In this document: positions 53,654 through 63,435 of the stretch, piece after piece | Position numbering within the stretch: position 1 is the first letter of the stretch | How the letters are laid out: each line of letters starts with the position of its first letter | From: Alphaproteobacteria bacterium | GTDB lineage: Bacteria > Pseudomonadota > Alphaproteobacteria > JANSWW01 | Reading direction: 5' to 3' | DNA: 64,000 nucleotides | Assembly (NCBI GenBank): GCA_024743275.1 | Contig: JANSWW010000001.1 | Coordinates: 478,300-542,299 of the forward strand | The notes under the pieces: model-generated | Seen by the model: only the letters and a program-made list of their open reading frames with translations | What the model was told of the DNA's origin: nothing | Database searches by the model: none | Position numbers and translations under genes: made by a program

Positions 53654-54433
53654 TCAGAGCGTTCCCGGATAGGCGCCGCCGTCCATCACGATGTTCTGCC
53701 CGGTGACATAGCCGGCGTGATCGGAACACAGGAAGGCGCAGAACGCCCCGAACTCCTCGGCCGTGCCGAACCGCCCCGCAGGGTTCTCGGCCGCCCGCAC
53801 CGCTCGGATCTCCTCGACCGGCTTGCCGGTCTTTTCGGCGACGCTGCCCATGGTCTGGGCCAAACGGTCGGTGTCGAAGGGTCCGGGCAGCAGACCGTTG
53901 ATGGTCACATTGTTCGCCACCGTCTTGCGGGAGAGGCCGGCGACAAAGCCGGTGAGGCCCGCGCGCGCGCCATTGGACAGGCCGAGGATCTCGATGGGCG
54001 CCTTAACGGCGGCGCTGGTGATGTTGACGATGCGGCCCCATTTGCGGTCCATCATCCCGTCGACCACGGAGCGGATCAGCAGGATCGGGGTGATCATGTT
54101 GTTGTTGACCGCCTCCTGCCAATGCTCCGCATCCCAATCGCGGAAGTCCCCGGGCGGCGGCCCGCCGGCGTTGTTCACCAGGATATCGGGCTCCGGGCAG
54201 AGGGCGAGAAGCTTGTCTCGGCCCTCTTGCGTGGTCACATCGGCGACACAGGCGTGGACGGTGGCACCGGTCTTCGCGCGGATCTCGGCGACGGCGGCAT
54301 TGACCGTCTCCTCATTGCGCCCGTTGACGACGACCTCCGCGCCGTCCGCCGCGAGCGCCATGGCACAGGCCTTGCCCAGCCCCTTGGACGAGGCGCAGAC
54401 GATCGCCTTTTTGCCCTTGATTCCCAAATCCAT
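53654..54433 (-). CDS. Short-chain dehydrogenase-like protein with altered active site
   Basis: 259 residues. Cofactor loop [18 protein letters not shown] and structural NNAG at 87–90 are normal, catalytic Ser140 is present (NITSAAVK), but the Y-x-x-x-K is replaced by Ser153-Asn-Gly-Ala-Arg157 ([10 protein letters not shown]). I recall many annotated SDRs with this LSNGAR form, but whether they are active is unclear to me. C-terminal [16 protein letters not shown] is standard. The gene lies alone between ppk and hdaA on the same strand. A reductase or structural role cannot be told apart. Confidence 0.88.
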   Translation of the reverse strand: MDLGIKGKKAIVCASSKGLGKACAMALAADGAEVVVNGRNEETVNAAVAEIRAKTGATVHACVADVTTQEGRDKLLALCPEPDILVNNAGGPPPGDFRDWDAEHWQEAVNNNMITPILLIRSVVDGMMDRKWGRIVNITSAAVKAPIEILGLSNGARAGLTGFVAGLSRKTVANNVTINGLLPGPFDTDRLAQTMGSVAEKTGKPVEEIRAVRAAENPAGRFGTAEEFGAFCAFLCSDHAGYVTGQNIVMDGGAYPGTL

Positions 54434-54482
54434 CCGTTCTCTCCCGGTTCCGTGCGGTCGTACTCTTCAAGCGGTGTGTCGA

Positions 54483-55187
54483 CTAATGATCGGCCCTATC
54501 AAGCCGGTCCAATATCTGCTTGGCAAGGGCGATGGTCACCTTGCTGCGGGACGCCAGGGCCTCCCGGTCGAGCCCCTCCGCGATCCTCTCCATCGCGGCG
54601 AAGGAGCGCTCGCATCGGCGCAGAACGAAGTCGAGGACATGATGGGCGACGACCAGTTGCCGGTCCCGGAAGTGCTTCTCCAGGACGGCGGTCAGCATCG
54701 CCTCGTCCGGCGCGCCGATCTTCACCACCGGCACGGTGGCGAGGCGGGAGACGAGATCCGGCAGGCCCAGCGGGAGCCGGGCCGGGGCCGTCCGCGTGGT
54801 CAGCAGCAGCCAGCCCCCCTGTTCGCGGGTCCAGTTGTAGAGATGGAACAGGGCCTTTTCGGCAAGCGCCTCGGCATCGATCCGCTCGACCAGGACGGGC
54901 CGCCCCGCCCCCAAGGCACCGATGTCGAGCCCGCCCAGATCCGCCGCTTCGACGCAAAGGGCGCCGGCCCGTCTTGCCCAAATGTGGCCGAGATGGGTCT
55001 TGCCCGAGCCGGCCGGTCCCTCGATGGCCAGGGCATGACCGGGCCAGTCCGGCCACAGATCGATATAAGCCAAGGCGTCGCGATTGGCGTCGCCGACCAT
55101 CAGGCCGTCGCGGGAATAGGACGGGCTGTGCACCCTGAGATCCATCGTGGTTTGTCCCAGAGCGGCTTTTTTCATCGACCGGATCAC
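54483..55187 (-). CDS. hdaA: HdaA, DnaA-like regulatory inactivation protein
   Basis: 234 residues. A small AAA+ fold with Walker A IEGPAGSGKTHLGHIWA and Walker B-like region (VLVERIDAEAL), then the FHLYNWTREQGGWLLLTTRTAPA and LPDLVSRLATVPVVKIGAPDEAML blocks found in Hda/DnaA. HdaA partners the sliding clamp to convert DnaA-ATP to DnaA-ADP. The N-terminal TTMDLRVHSPSYSRDG is not a clean clamp-binding motif, though. It starts inside the end of the transporter gene (ATGA overlap), and the hdaA–perM–DUF2066–purMN arrangement is conserved in alphaproteobacteria. Confidence 0.88.
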   Translation of the reverse strand: MIRSMKKAALGQTTMDLRVHSPSYSRDGLMVGDANRDALAYIDLWPDWPGHALAIEGPAGSGKTHLGHIWARRAGALCVEAADLGGLDIGALGAGRPVLVERIDAEALAEKALFHLYNWTREQGGWLLLTTRTAPARLPLGLPDLVSRLATVPVVKIGAPDEAMLTAVLEKHFRDRQLVVAHHVLDFVLRRCERSFAAMERIAEGLDREALASRSKVTIALAKQILDRLDRADH

Positions 55188-56332
55188 TTCTTTTCAGCCC
55201 CCTCGGCGGACTGGGCCTCGGATTGTGTCTCGGACTGGGTCCCTTGATCCTTCTCAACGTCCAGGTCGATATCGGGGAAAGGATGGCCATGCCGGTAGAA
55301 GGCGCTCTTTTCGTAGGTGAGAAGGCCATAGCGCACCAGGACGCCGACGACGGCGCCGACCGGCACCGCCAGCAGGACCCCGAGGAAGCCGAACAGGCTA
55401 CCCCCGGCCAGAAGCGCGAAGATCACCCAAACCGGGTGCAGGCCGACCCGGTCGCCAACCAGCTTCGGTGTCAGGAAATTCCCTTCCACCATCTGCCCGA
55501 CCACGAAAACGGCCAGGACCGGCAGGACGTCGACCAGCGTGTCGAACTGCACCAGGCCCAGACCGACGCTCAATAAGCCGCCGATGCCGGCCCCGATGAA
55601 TGGAATGAACGAGATGAGGCCGGCCAGAAGCCCGATAACGAGACCGAACTCCAAGCCGGTGAGCGCGAGCCCGGCCGAATAGAAGACCGCCAGGATCAGG
55701 CAGACCATGGTCTGGCCGCGCACGAAACCGGCGAGCGTCCTGTCCACATCCCGCATCATCAGGACGATCATGTCGCGCTGCACCAGGGGCAGGCGCTTTT
55801 CGATTCCGGCGACCAGTTTGTCCCAATCCCGCAGCAGGTAGAACGCGACGATCGGGGTGATCAGCATCAGCGAGACGAGATTGGCGATCGCCGCCGACTC
55901 GGTGACGATCCGCTTCACCACGCCGATGATCCAGGCGACCACATTGGTGCTGCCCTGGACCAGTTCCTTCAGTTGCGGGCCGCCGCCCTCGGCGATCCGC
56001 GCCCGCAGATCGGCGAGATAGGGTTCGATCCGGTCGGCGATCAGCGTGAGGACCTGGGGCAGAACCTCGGCAAGCCGGGAGACCTGAGCCTGGATCAGCG
56101 GCAGGAAGGTGAACAGGATGCTGAGGATGACGACGATGAAGCCCAGCAGCACCACCACCGTGCCCGCCGTGCGACCGATGCGGTGCTCCAGCCGGTCGAC
56201 CAGCGGATCGAGCAGATAGGCGACCGCCATACCGGCCACAAAGGGCAGCAGGATGTCGTTGAGCAGCCAGATCAGGGCGCCGAAGACCGCAAGCCCGATG
56301 CCCCACCACACGGTCCGTTCCTGGCCGGTCAT
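55184..56332 (-). CDS. AI-2E/PerM-family membrane transporter
   Basis: 382 residues with about eight transmembrane helices (first TVWWGIGLAVFGALIWLL, last group LLAGGSLFGFLGVLLAVPVGAVVGVLV). The conserved VAYLLDPLVDRLEHR block and LIMFL-like GLLAGLISFIPFIGAGIGG region are typical of the AI-2E exporter-like/PerM family. Function in this group is mixed (autoinducer export, Na+/H+ exchange), so transport substrate is not assigned. It starts three bases after the end of the DUF2066 gene on the same strand and overlaps hdaA, so the three are likely co-transcribed. Confidence 0.93.
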   Translation of the reverse strand: MTGQERTVWWGIGLAVFGALIWLLNDILLPFVAGMAVAYLLDPLVDRLEHRIGRTAGTVVVLLGFIVVILSILFTFLPLIQAQVSRLAEVLPQVLTLIADRIEPYLADLRARIAEGGGPQLKELVQGSTNVVAWIIGVVKRIVTESAAIANLVSLMLITPIVAFYLLRDWDKLVAGIEKRLPLVQRDMIVLMMRDVDRTLAGFVRGQTMVCLILAVFYSAGLALTGLEFGLVIGLLAGLISFIPFIGAGIGGLLSVGLGLVQFDTLVDVLPVLAVFVVGQMVEGNFLTPKLVGDRVGLHPVWVIFALLAGGSLFGFLGVLLAVPVGAVVGVLVRYGLLTYEKSAFYRHGHPFPDIDLDVEKDQGTQSETQSEAQSAEGAEKK

Positions 56333-56335
56333 CCC

Positions 56336-57505
56336 CTATTCACTCCCGTCCGCGGGCAACAACCGGAAGGCGGGCGCCGCTTCGGCTCCGACACCGCCCT
56401 GCGGCGCCGGAAAGGCCGACCCGATCGCAAGGTCCGGCGCGCTATCTTCCATCGGCGCCAGGGCGAGGCCCGCATCGCCGAGGAACCGCTCGACCTGCCG
56501 CAGGCCACCGACATAGACGATGTCCAGTTCCGCCTCCGTACGGGTCAGCCGGACAAGCCGCCGGGAGGTTAGCATCGGAACCGCCTGCAAAATCCGGCGG
56601 GTCTCCAGCCAGGCGTCCAGACCGTCGACGGGAATGGTGAGCAAGAAGCTGCCCCCCTCGTCCACCGAAATGAGGTTTTCGCGCTTCCAGGCGGCGGCGA
56701 GTTGCCGGGCGACCAGGCCGGCAGCCCGGGCGTAGAGGGCGGCCGGCGCCTCCTCCACCTCGCCGTAGACGGTTTCGATGAAGGCGCCCTGGGTTACTCT
56801 CTCGCCAATGCGGGTCACGGCGATGTCGACCCGGGCGACGCCGAGACGGTCGTCGAAGCCGCCCCGCGCGACGGCCACGATGGCGCTTTCCGTCCCGTAA
56901 CGGTTGGACAGGGATGTCAGGCCCTCTTCGTTGTGGGTGGCCGCCGCCTCGGCGCTCAGGATCGCCTGATCCACCGCATCGCCCTCCGGCACGATCAACG
57001 GCTGCAGAACCATCTTCTCCGCCTGCCGGCGCCAGGCGTCGGCCCAGAGATTGACACCCTGCCAGAGGACCGGGGCGTCCCCGATCTCCTTCACGGGAAG
57101 CAAAAGGGCCGCCGGAGCCATGGACTGCACAAAGGCGACATTCCGGGCGATCAGGAGGTCGCGGACCGCCTGCTCGTCGAAGCCGACGGTGAGATCGGCG
57201 ACATAGCGCACATCGCTGGTCCGCTCATTGGCGATACCCAGATTGGAAATCACCCCGGACATGTCGGCCTCGCCGTCGTCCAGAGGCAGAAAGCGCGGGT
57301 CCGCATCGGTCAGCCGGGACAGGAGAAGGGCCCAGGCGCGGTCCTGCCCCTCCCGCAAGGCCTGATCCCGGGCCGACGCCGCCGACGCGGCGGTGACATC
57401 GACCGCGACATCCCTCACGGTGAAGAGGGGGTTGGCAAATCCGGCCGCCGGCATCGCGGCCAACACCGCAAAAGCCACGAAAAGCCGTTTCATCCACTCC
57501 CGCAT
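56336..57505 (-). CDS. DUF2066 secreted protein
   Basis: 389 residues from ATG 57505, with GAGG six bases before; the frame continues upstream without ribosome signals. A signal peptide [19 protein letters not shown] precedes [23 protein letters not shown], the DUF2066 family's opening. The rest is a mix of beta strands and helices, soluble, presumably periplasmic. Family function is unknown. It is the first gene of a minus-strand group with the transporter and hdaA, divergent from purM, a neighbourhood I recall from many alphaproteobacteria. Confidence 0.85.
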   Translation of the reverse strand: MREWMKRLFVAFAVLAAMPAAGFANPLFTVRDVAVDVTAASAASARDQALREGQDRAWALLLSRLTDADPRFLPLDDGEADMSGVISNLGIANERTSDVRYVADLTVGFDEQAVRDLLIARNVAFVQSMAPAALLLPVKEIGDAPVLWQGVNLWADAWRRQAEKMVLQPLIVPEGDAVDQAILSAEAAATHNEEGLTSLSNRYGTESAIVAVARGGFDDRLGVARVDIAVTRIGERVTQGAFIETVYGEVEEAPAALYARAAGLVARQLAAAWKRENLISVDEGGSFLLTIPVDGLDAWLETRRILQAVPMLTSRRLVRLTRTEAELDIVYVGGLRQVERFLGDAGLALAPMEDSAPDLAIGSAFPAPQGGVGAEAAPAFRLLPADGSE

Positions 57506-57780
57506 TCGACGCCTCGTCCCATGATCGTTCCCAATTCGTCGTGCCGGCTTATCCGAACAAAGTCTTTGACAGGACCCGTCCGGAACAGGAAAACCCGCCG
57601 GTGCTCCCACACGGCCAGTCCCGGTTGACCGGTGCGAATAGACGGGCACAGTGCCGAATCGATGGCAAGAAAAACACCCCTTGGGCTATAGATCGTCCGA
57701 GTTTTTCCGTTCCCGCCCCCGCGACCCTTCTGCCGGGCCGCACCGGGGCCTTGTCCAAGCGCCGTCTCCCGAGGACCGAC

Positions 57781-58869
57781 ATGACCGATACCAAAAGCGC
57801 CCATAACGGCCCGCCGCGCACCTATCGCGAGGCCGGCGTCGACATCGATGCCGGGGACGACCTCGTCAAGCGCATCGCTCCGCTGGTGAAGGCCACCGCC
57901 CGCCCGGGCGCCGGTGCGGTGATCGGCGGCTTCGGCGGGGTTTTCGACCCCAAGGCCGCCGGCTACGAGGATCCGCTGTTCGTCGCCGCGACCGACGGCG
58001 TCGGCACCAAGCTGAAACTGGCCCAGGCGACCGGCAAGCATGACAGCATCGGCATCGACCTCGTCGCCATGTGCGTCAACGATCTCGTTGTTCAGGGTGC
58101 GGAACCGCTGGTCTTCCTCGACTACTACGCCACCAGCGCCCTCGACGTTCCGGTGGCGGGCGATGTCGTCGCGGGAATCACCGAGGGCTGCCGCCAGGCG
58201 GGCTGCGCCCTGATCGGCGGCGAAACCGCGGAGATGCCGGGGCTCTATCAGCCAGGCGACTACGATCTCGCGGGCTTCTCCGTCGGCGCGGTCGAACGCG
58301 GCCAGCTTCTGACCGGCGAGGACGCGGCCCCGGGTGACGTGCTGATCGGGCTCGCCTCCTCCGGCGTTCACTCCAACGGCTTTTCCCTGGTCCGCCGCGT
58401 GGTCGAGGAAGAGGGCCTGTCCTATGATCAGGACGCCCCTTTCCAGCCCGGCATCGGCCTCGGCGAGGCGCTGCTCGCCCCGACCCGGATCTATGTCAAG
58501 CCGCTGTTGGCCGCCCTGAAGGCGGGCGGCGTCACGGGCCTGACCCATGTCACCGGCGGCGGCCTGATCGAAAACCCGCCGCGCAGCTATCCCGAGACCG
58601 TGGCGGCCCGGCTGGACTGCCGGACCTGGCCGATGCCGCCGGTCTTCGGCTGGCTCCACAAGGCGGGCCGGGTCGAGGCGATGGAAATGGCCCGCACCTT
58701 CAATTGCGGGATCGGCATGATCCTCAGCGTCCGCCCGGACAGCGTCGACGCGGCGGTCGCCGCGCTTCAGGGTGCCGGCGAGTATCCGATGAAGATCGGC
58801 GTCCTCGAGGACCGGGGCGACGGACCGTCCGTCCATCTCGATCATCTCGACGAGGCCTTCGCGGGATGA
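57781..58869 (+). CDS. purM: Phosphoribosylformylglycinamidine cyclo-ligase (AIR synthetase)
   Basis: 362 residues. Signature blocks: [63 protein letters not shown] segment, [11 protein letters not shown] and [16 protein letters not shown], and the ATP-binding THVTGGGL. PurM closes the imidazole ring of the purine precursor using ATP. ATG 57781 ends a 275-base divergent gap with the DUF2066 gene. Its stop overlaps the purN start (ATGA), so PurM and PurN are co-translated. Confidence 0.98.
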   Translation: MTDTKSAHNGPPRTYREAGVDIDAGDDLVKRIAPLVKATARPGAGAVIGGFGGVFDPKAAGYEDPLFVAATDGVGTKLKLAQATGKHDSIGIDLVAMCVNDLVVQGAEPLVFLDYYATSALDVPVAGDVVAGITEGCRQAGCALIGGETAEMPGLYQPGDYDLAGFSVGAVERGQLLTGEDAAPGDVLIGLASSGVHSNGFSLVRRVVEEEGLSYDQDAPFQPGIGLGEALLAPTRIYVKPLLAALKAGGVTGLTHVTGGGLIENPPRSYPETVAARLDCRTWPMPPVFGWLHKAGRVEAMEMARTFNCGIGMILSVRPDSVDAAVAALQGAGEYPMKIGVLEDRGDGPSVHLDHLDEAFAG

Positions 58870-59501
58870 CGGTCAAAACGGCGATCCTGATTTCCGGCCG
58901 TGGCTCGAACATGACCGCCCTGTTGGACGCGGCGGCGCAGCCGGGTTTTCCCGCCGAGATCGTGGCGGTGATCTCCAACCGGCCGGACGCCAAGGGCCTG
59001 GAGAAAGCGGCTGAGGCCGGCATCCCCACGGCGGTGGTCGATCACAAGGCCTATCCGGACAAGGTCCACTTCGAGTTGGCGTTGGAGGACGCGCTGGCCG
59101 CGAGCGGCGCCGAGCTCGTCTGCCTCGCCGGGTTCATGCGGCTCCTCTCCGCGGAGTTCGTCAACCGCAGGCTCGGCCGGATCGTCAACATCCACCCGTC
59201 CCTGTTGCCGTCCTTCAAGGGGCTGGAACCGCAAAAACAGGCCCTGGACGCGGGGGTAAGGGTCTCGGGCTGCACGGTCCATTTCGTCACCCCCGGCATG
59301 GACGAGGGCCCGTCCCTTCTGCAGGCGGTGGTGCCGGTCCAGCCGGGCGACGACGCGGCGGCGTTGAGCGCCCGCATCCTGGCCGCCGAGCACAAGGCCT
59401 ATCCGGCGGCGCTCAGGATCTTGGCCGATGGCGGCGTGCGCTTCGAGGACGGCCGGGCGGTGTTCGCCGATCCCGGTGCCGAGACCGCGCTGTTTCCGTA
59501 A
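58866..59501 (+). CDS. purN: Phosphoribosylglycinamide formyltransferase
   Basis: 211 residues from the ATGA overlap. [16 protein letters not shown] is the GAR-binding loop, [20 protein letters not shown] carries catalytic Asn and His, and [18 protein letters not shown] includes the catalytic Asp. It formylates GAR with 10-formyl-tetrahydrofolate in purine synthesis. It belongs to the same fold as the sugar formyltransferase at 9754, so both use the folate pool. Length and motifs are standard. Confidence 0.97.
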   Translation: MTVKTAILISGRGSNMTALLDAAAQPGFPAEIVAVISNRPDAKGLEKAAEAGIPTAVVDHKAYPDKVHFELALEDALAASGAELVCLAGFMRLLSAEFVNRRLGRIVNIHPSLLPSFKGLEPQKQALDAGVRVSGCTVHFVTPGMDEGPSLLQAVVPVQPGDDAAALSARILAAEHKAYPAALRILADGGVRFEDGRAVFADPGAETALFP

Positions 59502-59613
59502 CGCCCCCTCACCCCAGGGCCGCGCTTCCCATCCCTCTTGACGCCATGGGCCGGGAACAGACATCTAGGGCACGACCCAGACCGTCCCATCCGTCATCAG
59601 GAGCGCTTCCTCC

Positions 59614-61104
59614 ATGAAGATCAACTTCGCCGCCCAATCCATGCCGACAACGGGCGCCCTCGTCTTCGGCGTCGCCCAGGACGCCGGCCTCACCGGAGCC
59701 GCGGCCGATGCCGACAAGGCCGCCGGCGGCGCCATTGCCAAGGCGCTCTCCGCGAGCCGGTTCACGGGCAAGGCGCACCAGACCCTGACCCTGCTGGCCC
59801 CGGCCGGCGTCGAGGCGAGCCGCATCATGCTCTACGGCCTCGGCAAGCCCGACGAGATCAGCCCGCGCTTCATCGAAGAGGCCGGCGGCAAGATCTACGC
59901 GGCCCTGGCCCAGAGCGGCGAGACCGATGTCGCCGTTTGGATGGACAAGACCGAGGGCTCGCCGGTCGATCCGGCAACCGGGGCGGCCCATCTTGGCCTC
60001 GGTGCGCTGCTGCGCGGCTATCGCTTCGACAAATACAAGACGACGCTCACCGACGACGACAAGCCCAGCCTCGGCAGCGTGACCCTGCTGGTCGAGGATG
60101 TCGACGGCGCCGAGCAGGCCTTCGAGCCGCTCAACGCCATCGCCGGCGGCGTGTTCCTGAGCCGCGACGTGGTCTCCGAGCCGCCGAATGTGCTCTACCC
60201 GGCCTCCATGGCGGAGCGCGCCCAGTCGCTCACCGCGCTCGGCGTCGAGGTCGAGGTCCTGGGCGAGAAAGAAATGGAGGAGCTCGGTTTCGGCGCCCTG
60301 CTCGGCGTCGGCCAGGGCTCCCGCCGCGAAAGCAAGACCATCGTCATGCGCTGGAACGGCGGCAACACCGGCGACGCGCCGATCTGCTTCGTCGGCAAGG
60401 GTGTGACCTTCGATACCGGTGGGATCAGCATCAAGCCGGCCGCCGGCATGGAGGACATGAAGTGGGACATGGGCGGGTCCGGCACCGTCCTCGGCCTGAT
60501 GCACGCCGTCGCCGCCCGCAAAGCGAAGGCCAATGTGGTCGGCCTGATCGGCATGGCCGAGAACATGCCCGACGGCAACGCCCAGCGCCCGGGCGACGTT
60601 GTCACCTCCTATTCCGGCCAGACCATCGAGATCATCAACACCGACGCGGAAGGCCGTCTGGTGCTGGCCGATGTGCTCTGGTACGCCCAGGAGAAATACA
60701 AGCCCAAGGCGATGATCGATCTCGCCACGTTGACCGGCGCCATCATCATCGGCCTCGGCCATGAATATGCGGGCCTTTACGGCACCGACGACGATCTCGT
60801 CGCCAACATCATCAGCGCCGGGGAGGAGACCGGCGAGAAGATGTGGCGGATGCCGCTGGACAAGGGCTATGACAAGCAGATCGACAGCGATATCGCCGAT
60901 GTGAAGAACACCGGCGGCCGGCCCGGCGGCTCGATCACCGCGGCCATGTTCCTGAAGCGCTTCACCAACGACACGCCCTGGGCCCATATCGACATCGCCG
61001 GCATGGCCTGGTCGACCAAGGACCAGGCGACCACGCCGAAGGGGGCGACCGCCTTCGCCGTCCGTGCCCTCGACCGTCTGGTGGCGAACCACTACGAGGA
61101 CTGA
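59614..61104 (+). CDS. pepA: Leucyl aminopeptidase (M17)
   Basis: 496 residues. The M17 catalytic domain has FVGKGVTFDTGGISIKPAAGMEDMKWDMGG (Lys and metal Asp) and the signature INTDAEGRLVLADVLWYAQE, plus LATLTGAIIIGLG. The N-terminal 170 residues are the less conserved DNA/regulatory-type domain. It removes N-terminal residues, mainly Leu, and in some bacteria also binds DNA. It starts 112 bases after purN and ends in a strong bidirectional terminator. Confidence 0.97.
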   Translation: MKINFAAQSMPTTGALVFGVAQDAGLTGAAADADKAAGGAIAKALSASRFTGKAHQTLTLLAPAGVEASRIMLYGLGKPDEISPRFIEEAGGKIYAALAQSGETDVAVWMDKTEGSPVDPATGAAHLGLGALLRGYRFDKYKTTLTDDDKPSLGSVTLLVEDVDGAEQAFEPLNAIAGGVFLSRDVVSEPPNVLYPASMAERAQSLTALGVEVEVLGEKEMEELGFGALLGVGQGSRRESKTIVMRWNGGNTGDAPICFVGKGVTFDTGGISIKPAAGMEDMKWDMGGSGTVLGLMHAVAARKAKANVVGLIGMAENMPDGNAQRPGDVVTSYSGQTIEIINTDAEGRLVLADVLWYAQEKYKPKAMIDLATLTGAIIIGLGHEYAGLYGTDDDLVANIISAGEETGEKMWRMPLDKGYDKQIDSDIADVKNTGGRPGGSITAAMFLKRFTNDTPWAHIDIAGMAWSTKDQATTPKGATAFAVRALDRLVANHYED

Positions 61105-61136
61105 TCCGCCTAGCGCCTCACGACACCGCTCTATCG

Positions 61137-61168
61137 AAACCCCCGTGGTCCCGCCACGGGGGTTTTTT
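61137..61168. terminator. Bidirectional Rho-independent terminator
   Basis: AAACCCCCGTGG and CCACGGGGGTTT pair around a five-base loop; a T-run follows on the plus strand and an A-run becomes T on the minus strand, so it can end both pepA and the convergent glycosyltransferase gene ending at 61171. Confidence 0.9.
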
Positions 61169-61170
61169 CG

Positions 61171-62208
61171 TTAGCCGCCAGCTTCCCAGGGCGGGGCGAC
61201 CGACGGGTCGAGCGTCGCCCGGACCATGTAGTCGGCCACACGGTCGGAGGCGAAGAGCCGGTAGCTCTCCCGATATCCGCCCTCGGCGATCCGGCGCCTG
61301 AGGGCATCGTCCCCGGCGAGCCGGCGGACGGTTTCGATGAGGCTTTCGGTATCGTCGTAATAGGCCGCCGCCTCGTCCTCGGCGAAGAAACGCTGATAGC
61401 CCGACGCCCGGTCTATCAAGGTGGCGATCCCGTTGCCCATGAGCTGCGCCATCCGGTCGGAAGCGTAGAGGGGATGCTCTTCCTTGTTCATCGAGATGGA
61501 TATCTTGGTTTGCCCGAGGACATCCAGATAGTCCGCCCCCTCGACCGGCCCCTTGCCGTGAAGCCCGCGCAGATCGATCCGCAGGTCCGGCAGGGCGTCC
61601 ACCAGCGCGCCGATGCGGTGCCAGCGCTCTTCGTCCGGCGTGCTGTTGGCGCAATACAACAGATCGACCGGCAGATCCTCGGCCGCCCGCAGGCCGTTGC
61701 GATGGGGCGCGAACGCCGGATCGACCGGATTCGGCATCCAGCAGGCCGCCGCGCGCGCGCCGTCCAGGGCCGTCAGCATCGGCCCGGCCTGGGTCGCGAA
61801 GGTGACGTCGCAGACGGCGGCCCGGCTGCGCTGATGGGCGGCGTTCTTCTCGAGGAAAAGCGGGTCGAGGGTATAGTTCCCGATCCGGATCCCCGGGACG
61901 GTCTCCCGCAGCGCGTCGAGCGTCGCTGTCGTGATCGACCGGCAATTGGAGATCAGCACCACCTCCGGCCGGATCGTCCGAGCGACGTCCAGGACCATCT
62001 CGTTGACCCTTTTCTCGCCGAGACGACGCAAGGGTCCGCCGAGATATTTGACCATGTCCCGGTCGGAGACCTCATAGGCGAGGTGGCCGCCGCGCCAAAG
62101 GCCGGAGAGCAGCACGCGGTCGGTCGAGATCAGGCGCCCGCCAAGGCGCTTCCAGGACATGTCGGCGATGAAGAGGACCCGCCGCTTGCCGTTTTGCGTA
62201 TGTGTCAT
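61171..62208 (-). CDS. CgeB-like/GT-B glycosyltransferase
   Basis: 345 residues from ATG 62208, coupled to the GT9 gene by an ATGA overlap. VLFIADMSWKRLGG opens the first Rossmann domain; the second has LLYCANSTPDEERWHRI, DLRGLHGKGPVEGADYLDVLGQTKISISMNKEE, and YASDRMAQLMGNGIATLIDRASGYQRFFAEDEAAAYYDD, the glycosyltransferase-1 C-terminal pattern with an Arg/Gly loop and acidic residue. It likely adds a sugar to LPS core or another cell-surface glycan, given its heptosyltransferase partner. Donor unknown. No signal or membrane span. Confidence 0.85.
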   Translation of the reverse strand: MTHTQNGKRRVLFIADMSWKRLGGRLISTDRVLLSGLWRGGHLAYEVSDRDMVKYLGGPLRRLGEKRVNEMVLDVARTIRPEVVLISNCRSITTATLDALRETVPGIRIGNYTLDPLFLEKNAAHQRSRAAVCDVTFATQAGPMLTALDGARAAACWMPNPVDPAFAPHRNGLRAAEDLPVDLLYCANSTPDEERWHRIGALVDALPDLRIDLRGLHGKGPVEGADYLDVLGQTKISISMNKEEHPLYASDRMAQLMGNGIATLIDRASGYQRFFAEDEAAAYYDDTESLIETVRRLAGDDALRRRIAEGGYRESYRLFASDRVADYMVRATLDPSVAPPWEAGG

Positions 62209-63170
62209 TCGACCCCCTGTGCGGAACCGGACCTGGCGAGAAGGTCGGTCGCGGCGGCGACCACCCGATCGACATCGACGCCCAACATGATCTGATCGGC
62301 GGGCTTGTTGTGAACGAAGAAATCCTGCCACACCGCGACCCAGGGCCGGTCGGGCAGCACCGCCGCCGCCCGGTCGCCATAGGGGCCGTATCGCGCCGGG
62401 TCGGAGGGGCCGAAGATCCCAAGGGTGGGGCAGCCCGCTGCGGCGGCCATGTGCATCAAACCGGAGTCGTTGCCGACGAAAAGGTCCGCCCGCTGCATCA
62501 GAGCGCCCGCCTCGCCCAACGATACGCTTCCCACCAGATCCAGGACCGCTAGCGACCCGTCTTCGAGAAGTGGGCGCACCTGCTCGCGTTCCGACGGCGC
62601 GCCGAGCACGGCGATCCGCGCGCCCTCCAGGACCCCACCGGATGCCGTCAGCCGCCGGGCGGTCTCCTGGAAGCGCTCGATCGGCCATTGCTTGCCCGGG
62701 AAATTCGCGGTCGGCCCGAGCAGAAGCAGGGGCCGCGCCGGATCGATCCGCCTTTCGGCGGCCCGCCTGTCCGCCTCCGTCACCCAGAGACGCGGCGCCG
62801 GCGCGGGATCGAGCCCGAGGATGCTGGCCGCCTCGTCGACCGCGTGCTGGCCTTCGCGGACGGTGAAGGAACGTTTGACCCGCGGGCAGCCGAGGAAATA
62901 GCCGAGCATCGATTGCCGCAGATCGACGACAAGCGCGAAGCGGGTGCCGACAAGCTCTCGCCAGGCCTTCAGCCAATGGCCGGCCCGTTTGCGTTTTTCC
63001 ATCCGCAGAACCCGCGACACGCCGGGCACGTTCTCGAACAGGGGTGCGGGAACGGGACCGCAGACGACCGTGACGGCCGCCTCGGGATAGCGGTCGAGGA
63101 GTGCGGCGAGCACCCCGGTGGAGAGCACGGCGTCGCCCAATCGGTTCGATGTGACGAAAAGGAGGTTCAC
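62205..63170 (-). CDS. Glycosyltransferase family 9 (heptosyltransferase-like)
   Basis: 321 residues from GTG 63170, with GGGGGGAG upstream; ATGs further upstream are not supported. VNLLFVTSNRLGDAVLSTGVL matches the family opening (xGDxxxxTPxL), and LLLLGPTANFPGKQWPIERFQE, DLVGSVSLGEAGALMQRADLFVGNDSGLMHMAAAAGCPTLGIFGPSDPARYGPYG has the GT9 D-S-G-x-x-H-x-A signature. ADP-heptose transferases build LPS inner core. If the upstream cluster indeed makes a nucleotide heptose, this would be its most plausible user in the window, though the loci are 40 kb apart. Confidence 0.93.
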   Translation of the reverse strand: MNLLFVTSNRLGDAVLSTGVLAALLDRYPEAAVTVVCGPVPAPLFENVPGVSRVLRMEKRKRAGHWLKAWRELVGTRFALVVDLRQSMLGYFLGCPRVKRSFTVREGQHAVDEAASILGLDPAPAPRLWVTEADRRAAERRIDPARPLLLLGPTANFPGKQWPIERFQETARRLTASGGVLEGARIAVLGAPSEREQVRPLLEDGSLAVLDLVGSVSLGEAGALMQRADLFVGNDSGLMHMAAAAGCPTLGIFGPSDPARYGPYGDRAAAVLPDRPWVAVWQDFFVHNKPADQIMLGVDVDRVVAAATDLLARSGSAQGVE

Positions 63171-63435
63171 GTCTCCCCCCAAATCCGCGGGGTTATCGTC
63201 CGAGGCCGCACGGCCCCGGTCTCGGTCGCTCAAGGAACAAGGGGTGTACGCCGTCGCCCCGAAAAGCGCAATCGGCCCGTCTCGACCGGTCGCGGCGGCG
63301 GGCAGATAGGCCCGGCAACATGGTGTTCGAAATGGACCGCGACGGTTCTTCACTTATCATCAAAATGAAAATGATCGTCCCGGTTAGCGTGGTATAACCA
63401 TGGGACCATAAGAGACTGAATGGAGAAACCGGATC

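Noticed and set aside
59509..61092. 527-codon minus-strand frame opposite pepA.
   Set aside because: Antisense to a canonical aminopeptidase.
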